Below are positions 7,855 through 16,224 of a DNA stretch of 37,864 nt, one piece after another (the first letter of the stretch is position 1; every line of letters begins with the position of its first letter). Below the pieces are notes generated by a model, which saw only the letters and a list, made by a program, of their open reading frames with translations, was not told the DNA's origin and ran no database searches. This DNA comes from SAR202 cluster bacterium bin90 (lineage in GTDB: Bacteria; Chloroflexota; Dehalococcoidia; Lucifugimonadales; JADFKI01). The position numbers and the translations under genes were made by a program. Location: positions 1 to 37,864 of the forward strand of contig MPND01000036.1 of assembly GCA_002238855.1 (NCBI GenBank), in the 5' to 3' direction.

Positions 7855-9168
7855 TCAGACTAGCTCCCCCGGCGACTCCATGCTCGCCTTCAGAGTCCGC
7901 ATAAACTCCGCGACTGGCACGCCGTCTAGGGCGCGATGGTCGAATGTCACGCTCAGGTGCATCATGGAACGCACGACAATCTCGCCGTCCACGACGACCG
8001 GCTTCTCTATCGCCCGTCCCAGTCCCAGGATCGCCACCTGCGGCGGGTCTATGATCGGCGTGAACACATCGATGTCGTAGTTGGAAAGCGCGGTAACCGT
8101 GAACCCCGCGCCCGTCATGTCATCGACGCCAAGCGCGTTCTTCCGGGTCTTGTCCGCAAGCGTCCGTATCTGCCTTGCGATGTCCAGCAGGCCCAGCGAG
8201 TCGGCCCCTTTAAGCACCGGCACAACAAGACCGTCCGGAACAGCCACCGCGACGCCGATGTTGACTTCCTTGAGCAGCAGCACATCGCCATCAACCAGGT
8301 GAGCGTTGAGCCTCGAATGCGCCTTGAGCGACCGCGCGACCGCCGCGATTATCAGATCAAGGTCCAGCGGACGGATGCGGTGCGGCCGCCACTCCGCGAC
8401 CAGCGACTCCCGGAGTTCCAGCAGCTCGGTGACATCGGCCTCTGTGGAAAGCGTTACCTGCGCCATCGTGCTGACACTCATGGTCATGCGGTCAGCGATT
8501 ATCTTGCGAAGTCCGGTCAGCGGCACCACCTCTCCCACCGCCTCGGCGCGCGCTGCCCCGGCGTCCCGTTCGCCTATGGCACGTTCCACATCGGCAACCG
8601 TAATGCGTCCGCTCGGCCCTGAGCCGGTAACATCCGCTAGGTCTAAATCCTCCTGCCGAGCCAGCATCCTCGCCCGCGGGACAACCTGCGCGCGCGGCCT
8701 GCTCTGCCTCGCCTCGATTGCGTCTCGCACGTCCTGCTCGGTGATGCGACCGCGAGGCCCCGTGCCGTTGACGCTGTCTAAGTCGATGTCGTTGTCGCGG
8801 GCAAGGCGTCTCGCCACCGGCGTTACCTGTCGGGCTGTCGCTCCCGTGGGCCTTGCATCCCTCCGCCGTCTAGGTCGCCGAGCGCCAGCAGGCGCCACCG
8901 CGTCGGGATCGGGCCGAGGCGGGTTCTCGCCCGGTTCTCCAATGACTGCCACCAGTGCGCCGACCTTAACCAGCGAACCCTCGGCAGCCATGATGTGGTA
9001 CACGACGCCGGAAGCTGGGGACTCCAGTTCCGAGTTGATCTTGGCCGTCTCGACCTCGACCATCGGCTGCCCCTCGGCGATCTCGTCGCCCTCGCTGACG
9101 AGCCACCTGGTCAGCGTCCCGTCCTCCATGTTCATGCCCCACTGGGGGAGCAGCACGTTCGTAGCCAT
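7855..9168 (-). CDS. 2-oxoacid dehydrogenase E2 (dihydrolipoyl acyltransferase) with two subunit-binding domains
   Basis: Core acyltransferase of a pyruvate/acetoin/branched-chain-type dehydrogenase complex: it accepts the acyl group from E1 on a lipoyl lysine and transfers it to CoA. The 437 residues comprise a lipoyl domain (about 1-80; VEVETAKINSELESP, lipoyl Lys43), a Pro/Arg/Ala-rich linker, two peripheral-subunit-binding domains in tandem (about 115-152 and 162-200; each with VxPxAR, GTGPRGRIT or GSGPSGRIT) and a catalytic domain from about 214 ending in the HxxxDG motif (DHRALDG, H411 and D415). GGAGG lies 6 nt before the ATG. It is third in an operon after E1alpha and E1beta, 45 bp downstream of E1beta. 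No E3 is encoded nearby. Substrate is undetermined. Confidence 0.93.
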   Translation of the reverse strand: MATNVLLPQWGMNMEDGTLTRWLVSEGDEIAEGQPMVEVETAKINSELESPASGVVYHIMAAEGSLVKVGALVAVIGEPGENPPRPDPDAVAPAGARRPRRRRDARPTGATARQVTPVARRLARDNDIDLDSVNGTGPRGRITEQDVRDAIEARQSRPRAQVVPRARMLARQEDLDLADVTGSGPSGRITVADVERAIGERDAGAARAEAVGEVVPLTGLRKIIADRMTMSVSTMAQVTLSTEADVTELLELRESLVAEWRPHRIRPLDLDLIIAAVARSLKAHSRLNAHLVDGDVLLLKEVNIGVAVAVPDGLVVPVLKGADSLGLLDIARQIRTLADKTRKNALGVDDMTGAGFTVTALSNYDIDVFTPIIDPPQVAILGLGRAIEKPVVVDGEIVVRSMMHLSVTFDHRALDGVPVAEFMRTLKASMESPGELV

Positions 9169-9213
9169 CAGAATCCTCCAGTCAATCCCCGGCGAAGCAC
9201 GCGACAGCGTCCG

Positions 9214-10179
9214 CTATTCCAGCGTTGCATAAATGGCGTCGGTGATCTTTTCCTCGTTGGGGAAGACCTCGGACTCCAGCGCCGGGCTGAAGGGGAAGTG
9301 GCAGTCCATGCTCGTAACTCGCTGGATCGGACTCTGTAGGCTCCAGAAGCCATCCTGAGCGACCATCGCCGAGATTTCAGACGCGACGCTGCAGCTCTTG
9401 TGCGCGGGGTCCACTATGACCAGCCTGCCGGTCTTCTCGACCGAATCAAGTATGGTCCTGGTGTCCAGAGGCACTATGGTGCGCGGGTCGATCACCTCAA
9501 CGGAGATGTTCTCCTCGTCCAGCGCCTCGGCGACAGCCATCGCCCGTCGCAGCATGCCCGCCAGAGCAACCACTGTAACATCGGAGCCTTCATTTTTGAT
9601 GTCGGCAACACCGAACGGAATGGTGAAATCGTCGTCCTCATCTACCTCGCCGCGTGTCCCGGTTAGGTTGTTGTCCTCAAAGAACATGACTGGGTCGTTG
9701 TCACGTACTGCAGTCTTGAGCAGTCCCTTTGCGTCAGCCGGTGTGGTGGGTATTGCTATCTTCAGGCCCGGCATGTTCATGAGCATCGGGTACGGCCTAT
9801 CGGTGTGGTGAGCGGCGCTGTTGGCACCGTAGATCATCCCGCACCTGTACACAACGGGCAGGCTCACCTGGCCGCCAAACATGAAGCGCATCTTCGCGGC
9901 CTGGCTGATGAGCTGGTCCATTGCCACCCAGAGGAAGCTGGACAGCGATTGGACAATGGGCCTCATGCCTACGGCGGCAGCGCCGACCGCTGCGCCCATA
10001 AAGCCGTTCTCGGACAGCGGAGTGTCGATGACGCGGTCGCCGAACTCCTGGGAGAGGCCGCCGGTAACACCGTATATGCCACCGCGAATGCTCTCGCCCA
10101 TGATGAATACTTTCTCGTCGCGGCGCATCTCCTCTTTGATAGCGGCGTTTAGCGCATCTGCGTAGGTTATCTCAGGCAT
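9214..10179 (-). CDS. 2-oxoacid dehydrogenase E1 component, beta subunit
   Basis: Beta subunit of the thiamine-diphosphate-dependent E1 that decarboxylates a 2-oxoacid (or cleaves acetoin) and loads the acyl group on E2. The 321 residues have the standard layout: transketolase pyrimidine-binding domain (MPEITYADALNAAIKEEM; conserved Glu in FIMGESI; DTPLSENGFMGAAVGAA), then a transketolase C-terminal domain (VTVVALAGMLRRAM, EVIDPRTIVPLD). The AGGAGAG upstream of ATG 10179 supports the start. It lies 45 bp downstream of E1alpha and 45 bp upstream of E2. The family is shared by pyruvate, branched-chain and acetoin dehydrogenases; the sequence resembles the pyruvate/acetoin type but does not settle the substrate. 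Confidence 0.94.
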   Translation of the reverse strand: MPEITYADALNAAIKEEMRRDEKVFIMGESIRGGIYGVTGGLSQEFGDRVIDTPLSENGFMGAAVGAAAVGMRPIVQSLSSFLWVAMDQLISQAAKMRFMFGGQVSLPVVYRCGMIYGANSAAHHTDRPYPMLMNMPGLKIAIPTTPADAKGLLKTAVRDNDPVMFFEDNNLTGTRGEVDEDDDFTIPFGVADIKNEGSDVTVVALAGMLRRAMAVAEALDEENISVEVIDPRTIVPLDTRTILDSVEKTGRLVIVDPAHKSCSVASEISAMVAQDGFWSLQSPIQRVTSMDCHFPFSPALESEVFPNEEKITDAIYATLE

Positions 10180-10224
10180 GGCACATCTCTCCTGCGATTT
10201 CAGTTAGCGTCACGCTATTTGTAT

Positions 10225-11217
10225 CTAGTTGTACACGGGCAGGGGGTCGGCGTACATATCGTTGAGAAGGTCGTCCATCTCCGGGTACGGACTCTCCCGC
10301 GCAAACTGCAGTGCCTCAGCGATCGTATCCGCCACGTCCTGCCGGACCGCTTCGATCTCTTCCTGCGAAGCTATCTCCTGATCGACGAGCCACTGGGAGT
10401 GGACATCAATGGGGTCGCGCTCGCGCCATGCATCTACCTCTTCATCTGTCCGGTACGACTCGCGCAGAATGCGGACCAGTCCCTCGGAATGGTCTTCGTA
10501 TCGGTAGGTGCGCGCCTCAATGAGAGTGGGCCCCTCGCCCGCGCGCCCCCTTCTGACCGCCTCTGTGGTCGCCTCGTACATGGCCATCGCATCCTGTCCG
10601 TCCACGAGTATACCGGGCATGTCGTACGCGATTGCGCGGTCTGATATGTTCTCCACGGCGACAGACTCCTTGAAGCTGGTGGTCACCGCGTACTGGTTGT
10701 TCTCGCACAAGAAGATGACGGGCAGCTTCCAGATTGATGCCAGGTTCATGGCTTCGTGACACGCGCCTTGGTTGCTGGCGCCATCCCCAAAGAAGGCGAC
10801 AACCACGCGGTCATTGCCCTGCATCTTGCTGCCCATAGCCGCGCCGACGGCGACCGGAAGCGCCGAAGCGACGATTCCGGACTCGCCAAGAATCCCAATA
10901 TCGAAGTCCGCAAGGTGCATTGATCCGCCCTTGCCCTTGCAGTAGCCGGTGGCTTTGCCGAGAAGCTCGGCCATTGCGCGCCGCACGTCGCCGCCCTTGG
11001 ATATGGGATGGCCATGAGAGCGGTGGTTCCCGGTGATATAGTCGTCGTCCCGCAAGGCGGCGCAGGCTCCAACGGCTACGGCTTCCTCGCCAATATAGCA
11101 GTGGGCCATGCCCACAAGTTCGCCACGCTGGACGAGCTGCTTGACGTTCTCCTCGAACTCGCGGATCAGCATCATTCTCCGGAGCATGAGCATGTAAAGG
11201 TCGCGTTCCTCGTCCAT
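10225..11217 (-). CDS. 2-oxoacid dehydrogenase E1 component, alpha subunit
   Basis: Thiamine-diphosphate-binding alpha subunit, partner of the beta subunit just downstream. The 330-residue protein shows MLIREFEENVKQLVQRGE, the loop ITGNHRSHGHPISKGGD, GKGGSMHLAD and the ThDP/Mg motif GDGASNQG (144-151) with the matching ENNQYA (172-177). The start at 11217 is set by GGAGGGTAAT directly upstream and by family length; the frame runs open to 11493 but the extra 92 residues resemble no family member. First gene of the E1alpha-E1beta-E2 operon, divergent from the carboxymuconolactone-decarboxylase-like gene. Pyruvate or acetoin dehydrogenase are the likeliest activities. Confidence 0.94.
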   Translation of the reverse strand: MDEERDLYMLMLRRMMLIREFEENVKQLVQRGELVGMAHCYIGEEAVAVGACAALRDDDYITGNHRSHGHPISKGGDVRRAMAELLGKATGYCKGKGGSMHLADFDIGILGESGIVASALPVAVGAAMGSKMQGNDRVVVAFFGDGASNQGACHEAMNLASIWKLPVIFLCENNQYAVTTSFKESVAVENISDRAIAYDMPGILVDGQDAMAMYEATTEAVRRGRAGEGPTLIEARTYRYEDHSEGLVRILRESYRTDEEVDAWRERDPIDVHSQWLVDQEIASQEEIEAVRQDVADTIAEALQFARESPYPEMDDLLNDMYADPLPVYN

Positions 11218-11537
11218 ATTACCCTCCACTGATGTAACTAATGGCCCCCCATGATAGGCCGCAATATCCGCGCTTCCAGCTATTCTAGGCAGGCGTAGGC
11301 CCAGTGAAACTGTGTCCGTAAGCTTTGGGCGCATCTTATTACAAAGGCTGGATGGCGACAATAGCGGGATGGAGGCAAGCCCGCGCAAGCCTGGCGAGAG
11401 AATCATCCAGCTGCTACGGAGGGCGCAGAAGTACGATAGCTGTGGCGTTGAACATCCTGTGGTCGTTGCGCCCGAAGCGATGCCGCCGTACACTGTCGGC
11501 GTCTGAAATCCCCGTTAACACACTATGGAGGCATACC
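11218..11537. other. Divergent intergenic region, E1alpha (-) / CMD-like gene (+)
   Basis: 320 bp with the two ribosome-binding sites at its ends (ACCCTCC on the left for the minus gene, TGGAGGC on the right for the plus gene). Frames here are continuations of the flanking genes without family resemblance. I saw no convincing promoter pair; a TAGAAT on the minus strand near 11282-11287 lacks a good -35. Confidence 0.5.
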
Positions 11538-12323
11538 ATGAGCGAACTTGACGAGCGCTACGAACGCGGACGAGAGACGCGAAGGATGTTTGGCGGTGGA
11601 CAAATCACCGAAGGATCCTCACCCGCAGCCTGGGAACTTGCCCCGGACCTGGAGAGGATAACCGGCGAGGCGCTCTTCGGCACCATCTGGAAGCGGGAGG
11701 CGCTGACGCCGGTACAACGGGAGATGATCACCCTGTCATGCCTCATTGTCATGAACAGGGAAGTGCAGTTGAAGCGTCACTTAGGCAACGCATTGAACGT
11801 AGGACTGACCCCGGATCAGCTCGTTGAGCTTATCATTCACGACACCTGGTACGGTGGAGCGCCGGCAGGCATACAGGCGCTGACAATATGCAAAGAAGTC
11901 TTTGATGAGCGGGGGATAGACTTCACTCCGGCGCGGGTCCACGATAGCAGCGAAGAACCTGAAAGCCTGTTCCAGCGAGGCGAGGAGTTCCGGCTTAGCT
12001 ACATGGGCAACAGTCCCAGAACGCGGACGAACGCACAGACGGAAGCTGAAACGGAATTGAACAGGATCACCGGAGAATATTACTGGGGTGCGACTTGGAC
12101 CCGCCCCGGGCTTGATCTCACCAGCCGCTGCATCTGCACGATGGCATGTCTGGCCGCTCTTGGTCGGGAGGGACCGCTGCGGAGCCATATCAATGGCGCG
12201 TTGAACATAGGGTTGACGCGTGATCAGATTATCGAGGTGTTCGGCCACATGACGCTGTACGCCGGAATCCCGTTCGCGCGAGGCGCGATGGACATCGCCA
12301 ACGATATTTTTGCTGGCGCGTGA
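11538..12323 (+). CDS. Two-domain carboxymuconolactone decarboxylase-like protein
   Basis: All-helical CMD/AhpD-like protein carrying two copies of the domain in one 262-residue chain. Domain 1 (about 40-120) includes REMITLSCLIVMNREVQLKR and ALNVGLTPDQLVELIIH; domain 2 (about 165-260) includes CICTMACLAALGREGPLRSH and ALNIGLTRDQIIEVFGHMTL. The two are clearly homologous to each other, so the protein is a fused dimer. Neither has the CxxC of AhpD peroxidases, which favours a decarboxylase/lactone-type fold member. ATG 11538 is preceded by GGAGG, although the frame is open further upstream. It lies in front of the two Baeyer-Villiger monooxygenases, whose ester or lactone products would suit such a protein, but that link is inference. 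Confidence 0.88.
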   Translation: MSELDERYERGRETRRMFGGGQITEGSSPAAWELAPDLERITGEALFGTIWKREALTPVQREMITLSCLIVMNREVQLKRHLGNALNVGLTPDQLVELIIHDTWYGGAPAGIQALTICKEVFDERGIDFTPARVHDSSEEPESLFQRGEEFRLSYMGNSPRTRTNAQTEAETELNRITGEYYWGATWTRPGLDLTSRCICTMACLAALGREGPLRSHINGALNIGLTRDQIIEVFGHMTLYAGIPFARGAMDIANDIFAGA

Positions 12324-12349
12324 AAATGTCGCCAAGCACCTGCCTATGG

Positions 12350-12377
12350 CTAACAGCCTATGGCGTTGAGGTATAAT
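12350..12377 (+). promoter_or_regulatory. Putative promoter of the Baeyer-Villiger pair, overlapped by a direct repeat
   Basis: CTAACA (12350-12355), a 16-nt spacer and a perfect TATAAT (12372-12377). GCCTATGGC occurs twice, at 12342-12350 and 12356-12364, on either side of the -35 box with a 14-nt period; this could be an operator. Confidence 0.45.
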
Positions 12378-12469
12378 TCCAGTGAATCAGGGTGCCCGCA
12401 ACCTAAGACTAACCTCTAGGTCCTCATTTGGTTCCCTTTCAATAGATGAATCCAAGTGGAGTTCTGAAT

Positions 12470-14083
12470 ATGATCCCTTCGAATGCTGATCTCGATTTCG
12501 ATGCAATCATTATCGGAGCTGGGATTTCAGGCATATACCAGTTATACAAGCTGCGGGAATCGGGATTCAATGTCCGGGTCTTTGAAAGAGGGACAGATGT
12601 GGGAGGCACCTGGTATTGGAACCGTTACCCGGGCGCACGGTTTGATTCGGAGAGCTATTCCTACGGATATTCCTTTTCGCAAGAATTGCTTGACGAGTGG
12701 GACTGGTCTGAACGATTCGCCTCACAACCTGAAATACTGCGATATCTGCAGTACGTAGCTGATAAGTTTGACATTCGGAAGGATGTTCAATTTTCGAGTG
12801 ACGTTAAGTCTGCCACCTATGATGAGGATACCCGGAGCTGGGAAGTCGGACTGGCGGATGGAAGTACCTACAGGAGCAGGTTCCTGATTACGGGCGTCGG
12901 CATCCTTTCCCAGCCGACGCTACCCAAAATTGAGGGAATCGAGTCCTTCAGTGGACAGTCATTTCACACATCTCGCTGGCCTCACTCGCCGGTGGACTTC
13001 AGCGACAAGAGGGTGGGGGTTATCGGCACGGGGGCGACGGGTATTCAGACAATCCAGGAAGTCGCGAAGAATGTCGGACACCTCACCGTATTCCAGCTTC
13101 GACCGGAGTGGTCTGCTCCGCTCCACAACTCGAAAATTGAGCCGGACGAGATGGATGCCATCAGAGCCGGCTACGACGAACTGTTTGAGCATTGCACTCG
13201 GACTGCGGCGGGTTTCATACATGATGTCGATCCCAGGAATACATTCGATGTGTCTGAGGAAGAGCGTTACGAATTCTGGGAGAGGTTGTACGCCAGTCCG
13301 GGCTTTGGAATCTGGCAGGGCAATTTCAAGGACATATTGACCAACCCCAGGGCCAACAGGGCCATATCCGATTTCATTGCTGACAAGATACGAGGGCGTG
13401 TGAATGACCCCGCGACTGCGGAGAAGCTAATTCCAAAGGATCATGGCTTTGGGACAAAACGGGTGCCCCTGGAGACCGGATACTTCGAATCCTACAATCA
13501 GGATAATGTTGAACTCATAGACATCAGCGAGACTCCGATACAGAGAATCACGGAGGTCGGAGTCCTTACTTCTGAGAAGGAGTTCGAGTTCGACTTCATT
13601 ATCTACGCGACGGGATTCGACGCGATTTTCGGAAGCTATAACAGGATAGATATACGTGGCGTCAAAGGGCACAGTCTGAAGGAACAATGGGAAAAGGAGC
13701 TCGCAACTTTCCTGGGGATTCAGACCAATGGCTACCCCAACATGTTCATGATAATCGGGCCCCACGCATTGGCAGGAAACAACCCGCGTTCCATTGAATA
13801 TCAGGTGAACTGGGTAACTGAACTCATAAGGCACATGAATGAGCTTGGACTTACCCGCGCCGAAGCCAGCGTGGTGGCACAGGATGAATGGCATGATTAT
13901 GTGGTGGAACAGGGAAAGGACCTGCTCCGAAATGAGGTTGATTCGTGGCAGACCGGCGTCAACATCAATCTAGACGGCAGACAGAAGCGAATCGTCGGCA
14001 TGTATTCGGGTGGTCAGCCATCGTACAGACGCCGCTGCGAAGAAGTAGCACGAAGCGGCTATAGAGAATTGAATCTGAAATAG
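12470..14083 (+). CDS. Baeyer-Villiger-type flavin monooxygenase, paralogue 1
   Basis: FAD- and NADPH-dependent monooxygenase predicted to insert oxygen next to a ketone, giving an ester or lactone. It has the FAD Rossmann motif GAGISG (16-21), GGTWYWNRYPGARFDSESY, the type I fingerprint F160-x-G-x-x-x-H166-x-x-x-W170-P171 (FSGQSFHTSRWP), the NADPH motif GTGATG (186-191), TKRVPLETGYFE and IIYATGFDA. After the second Rossmann fold it has FQLRPEW where typical members, including paralogue 2, have FQRTPQY, so cofactor preference could differ. I place the start at ATG 12470, 8 nt after GGAG; ATG 12446 in the same frame has no ribosome-binding site. 537 residues is a normal length. A close paralogue follows 172 bp downstream. 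Confidence 0.92.
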   Translation: MIPSNADLDFDAIIIGAGISGIYQLYKLRESGFNVRVFERGTDVGGTWYWNRYPGARFDSESYSYGYSFSQELLDEWDWSERFASQPEILRYLQYVADKFDIRKDVQFSSDVKSATYDEDTRSWEVGLADGSTYRSRFLITGVGILSQPTLPKIEGIESFSGQSFHTSRWPHSPVDFSDKRVGVIGTGATGIQTIQEVAKNVGHLTVFQLRPEWSAPLHNSKIEPDEMDAIRAGYDELFEHCTRTAAGFIHDVDPRNTFDVSEEERYEFWERLYASPGFGIWQGNFKDILTNPRANRAISDFIADKIRGRVNDPATAEKLIPKDHGFGTKRVPLETGYFESYNQDNVELIDISETPIQRITEVGVLTSEKEFEFDFIIYATGFDAIFGSYNRIDIRGVKGHSLKEQWEKELATFLGIQTNGYPNMFMIIGPHALAGNNPRSIEYQVNWVTELIRHMNELGLTRAEASVVAQDEWHDYVVEQGKDLLRNEVDSWQTGVNINLDGRQKRIVGMYSGGQPSYRRRCEEVARSGYRELNLK

Positions 14084-14255
14084 GCTGTGTTGACTTAAAT
14101 CATCGGAACTTGGAAATAGATGCCCACGCCGAGTGCGGTATCCAGAAGGCTTCAAATGCGGTCATTGCGCCTATCGTGAGGGCGCACGGAGCTCAAGCTG
14201 CATGGCTACAGTTACCAGTATCCTGCGGGACGAAGTAGTACCAGGAGAACGAAAG

Positions 14256-15914
14256 ATGTCGACTAACTCAGAGATACACTTGGACTTTGATGCGGTTGTA
14301 ATTGGTGCTGGCTTCGCGGGTTTGGGAATGCTCCGTCGGCTGCGAGACGAACTCGGAATGTCTGTCCAAGTCTATGAGACGGGTGATGGCGTCGGTGGAA
14401 CCTGGTATTGGAATCGCTACCCCGGCGCACGGTGTGACTCCGAGAGCTACGTTTACTGTTTTTCATTCTCAAAGGAGCTACTGCAGGACTGGAACTGGAG
14501 CGGAAAATATCCCGAGCAGCCGGAGATACTATCCTACCTCAACCACGTTGCGGACCGATTCGACCTACGCCGCAATATCCAGCTCAAAACCCGGGTAATC
14601 TCCGCGAAGTTTCTCGAAGACCAAAACCACTGGCAAATCGAGACGGATCAGGGCGATTGCGTTACGGCACAGTTTCTCATTACCGGTGTCGGATGCATCT
14701 CGACGGGCAACGTCCCGGAGATTGCCGGGCGTGACTCCTTCGAGGGAGACTGGTACCACACCGGCAGTTGGCCTCACGAAGGAGTGGACTTCGTCGGTAA
14801 GCGCGTCGCCGTCATCGGCACGGGTTCGAGCGGAGTACAGGCAATACCCGTGATCGCTGAACAAGCTAAGAGCCTGACAGTCTTCCAACGAACGCCGCAA
14901 TATTCCATTCCTGCCCGTCACGAAACCGTGGACCGCAGGTTCATCGAAGAAGAGGTGAAGCCCAACTACGATGAGATCTTGGAGAAGGCAAGGTGGTCAA
15001 AATCGGGCTTCCCGGTCGATTTCAGCGAGCGCTCGGCCTTAGAAGTCTCAGCCGAGGAGCGCCAGAGGACGTATGATGCCGCCTGGGATAACGGTGGGAT
15101 GCAATTCATACACGGAACATTCAAAGACATCCGCACCGATATTAAGGCGAACGACACCGCCGCCGAGTTCATCCGGTCCAAGATACGGGAAATTGTGAAG
15201 GATCCCGAAACACTCGAGAAACTTCTGCCAATGGACCATCCTTATGGGTCGAAGCGTGCTCTTATAGACACCGATTACTTCGAGACATACAACCGCGAAA
15301 ATGTTGAGCTAGTGGATATCCGCAACACGCCAATTCAAAAGATAACGCCGACTGGGATTCGGACCGAGCACGAAGAGTTTGAGTTTGACATCATCGTCTT
15401 CGCTACCGGCTTTGACGCGATGACAGGCAGTTTCTTGAAGATGGATGTCCGTGGGAGGAACGGTCTGACGCTAAAGGAAAAGTGGACAGACGGGCCCAGG
15501 ACATATCTTGGCATCCAGGTCGCAGGATTCCCAAATATGTTCATGATAACGGGGCCGGGCAGCCCGTCCGTTCTCAGTAATATGCCGGTTGCCATTGAGC
15601 AGCACATCGAATGGATTTCTGATTTCATCGAGTTTCTGCGCGAACGCGGGATCGAGACAGCCGAGGCTGACGTCGATGCTGAGACCGAATGGGTTTCCCA
15701 TGTGAATGAGGTTGCGAAACCAACGATGTTTATGCTTGCGAATTCGTGGTACTTGGGCGCGAACATTCCTGGAAAGCCCCGCGTTTTCATGCCTTACGCC
15801 GGTGGCATCGGCACTTACCGTAGAAAGTGCTGTGACATAGCGGACAACGGTTATGAGGGCTTCATTCTCAGCTCCGGAAGTCGAAAACGGGCTAGTATGG
15901 CAGCATCGTCGTAA
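14256..15914 (+). CDS. Baeyer-Villiger-type flavin monooxygenase, paralogue 2
   Basis: Second type I Baeyer-Villiger monooxygenase, alignable to paralogue 1 along its whole length. Motifs: GAGFAG (17-22) for FAD, GGTWYWNRYPGARCDSESY, the fingerprint FEGDWYHTGSWP (F162, H168, W172, P173), GTGSSG (188-193) with the usual FQRTPQYSIPA after it, GSKRALIDTDYFETYNRENV and VFATGFDAMTG. The start at ATG 14256 follows AGGAG by 8 nt; the frame is open to 14133 but those residues are unrelated to the family. 552 residues. It follows paralogue 1 on the same strand and may share its transcript. FMO- and NMO-type enzymes are related, but the full fingerprint favours Baeyer-Villiger chemistry. Confidence 0.93.
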   Translation: MSTNSEIHLDFDAVVIGAGFAGLGMLRRLRDELGMSVQVYETGDGVGGTWYWNRYPGARCDSESYVYCFSFSKELLQDWNWSGKYPEQPEILSYLNHVADRFDLRRNIQLKTRVISAKFLEDQNHWQIETDQGDCVTAQFLITGVGCISTGNVPEIAGRDSFEGDWYHTGSWPHEGVDFVGKRVAVIGTGSSGVQAIPVIAEQAKSLTVFQRTPQYSIPARHETVDRRFIEEEVKPNYDEILEKARWSKSGFPVDFSERSALEVSAEERQRTYDAAWDNGGMQFIHGTFKDIRTDIKANDTAAEFIRSKIREIVKDPETLEKLLPMDHPYGSKRALIDTDYFETYNRENVELVDIRNTPIQKITPTGIRTEHEEFEFDIIVFATGFDAMTGSFLKMDVRGRNGLTLKEKWTDGPRTYLGIQVAGFPNMFMITGPGSPSVLSNMPVAIEQHIEWISDFIEFLRERGIETAEADVDAETEWVSHVNEVAKPTMFMLANSWYLGANIPGKPRVFMPYAGGIGTYRRKCCDIADNGYEGFILSSGSRKRASMAASS

Positions 15915-16224
15915 GCAGGCTTACGAGCAAATTGGACCGGAGTCTCACGTAAGGTGAGTAGCTACAAGCGGCCCCCATTACCACCTCAGCGTTGACACAA
16001 TTTTCAACAGACCGTAGCATGCGGAAATTGTTGAAAGGGGGATGCTGTCGAACTGATAACCATGGGCCTTCGGCATATGCTCTTGTCGGTATATCGGTAG
16101 ACCCGCTCCGTTACTCACAGCACTTTCCAAGAGCAGAGGCGCATCAGGCGTCAAAAGGACTGGGTGCTGTTGGCGGCAGTGATGAGTGTGAATTCAATTG
16201 CTCATAGGGAGAATAGCGTATCCA
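15915..16224 (+). other. Long regulatory leader before the luciferase-like gene
   Basis: About 310 bp, no convincing gene. It holds the promoter at 15992-16020 and an inverted repeat around its -10 box. If that promoter is used, the leader is nearly 200 nt long. Confidence 0.5.
15992..16036 (+). promoter_or_regulatory. Putative promoter with operator-like inverted repeat
   Basis: TTGACA (15992-15997), a 17-nt spacer, TAGCAT (16015-16020). TTTCAACA at 16002-16009 and its exact complement TGTTGAAA at 16029-16036 flank the -10 box, with 27 nt between centres, a layout expected of a repressor site. Confidence 0.5.

Noticed and set aside
15992-16207. 71-codon frame upstream of the luciferase-like gene
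   Set aside because: It begins within a promoter (-35 box) and has no plausible start signal or family features.
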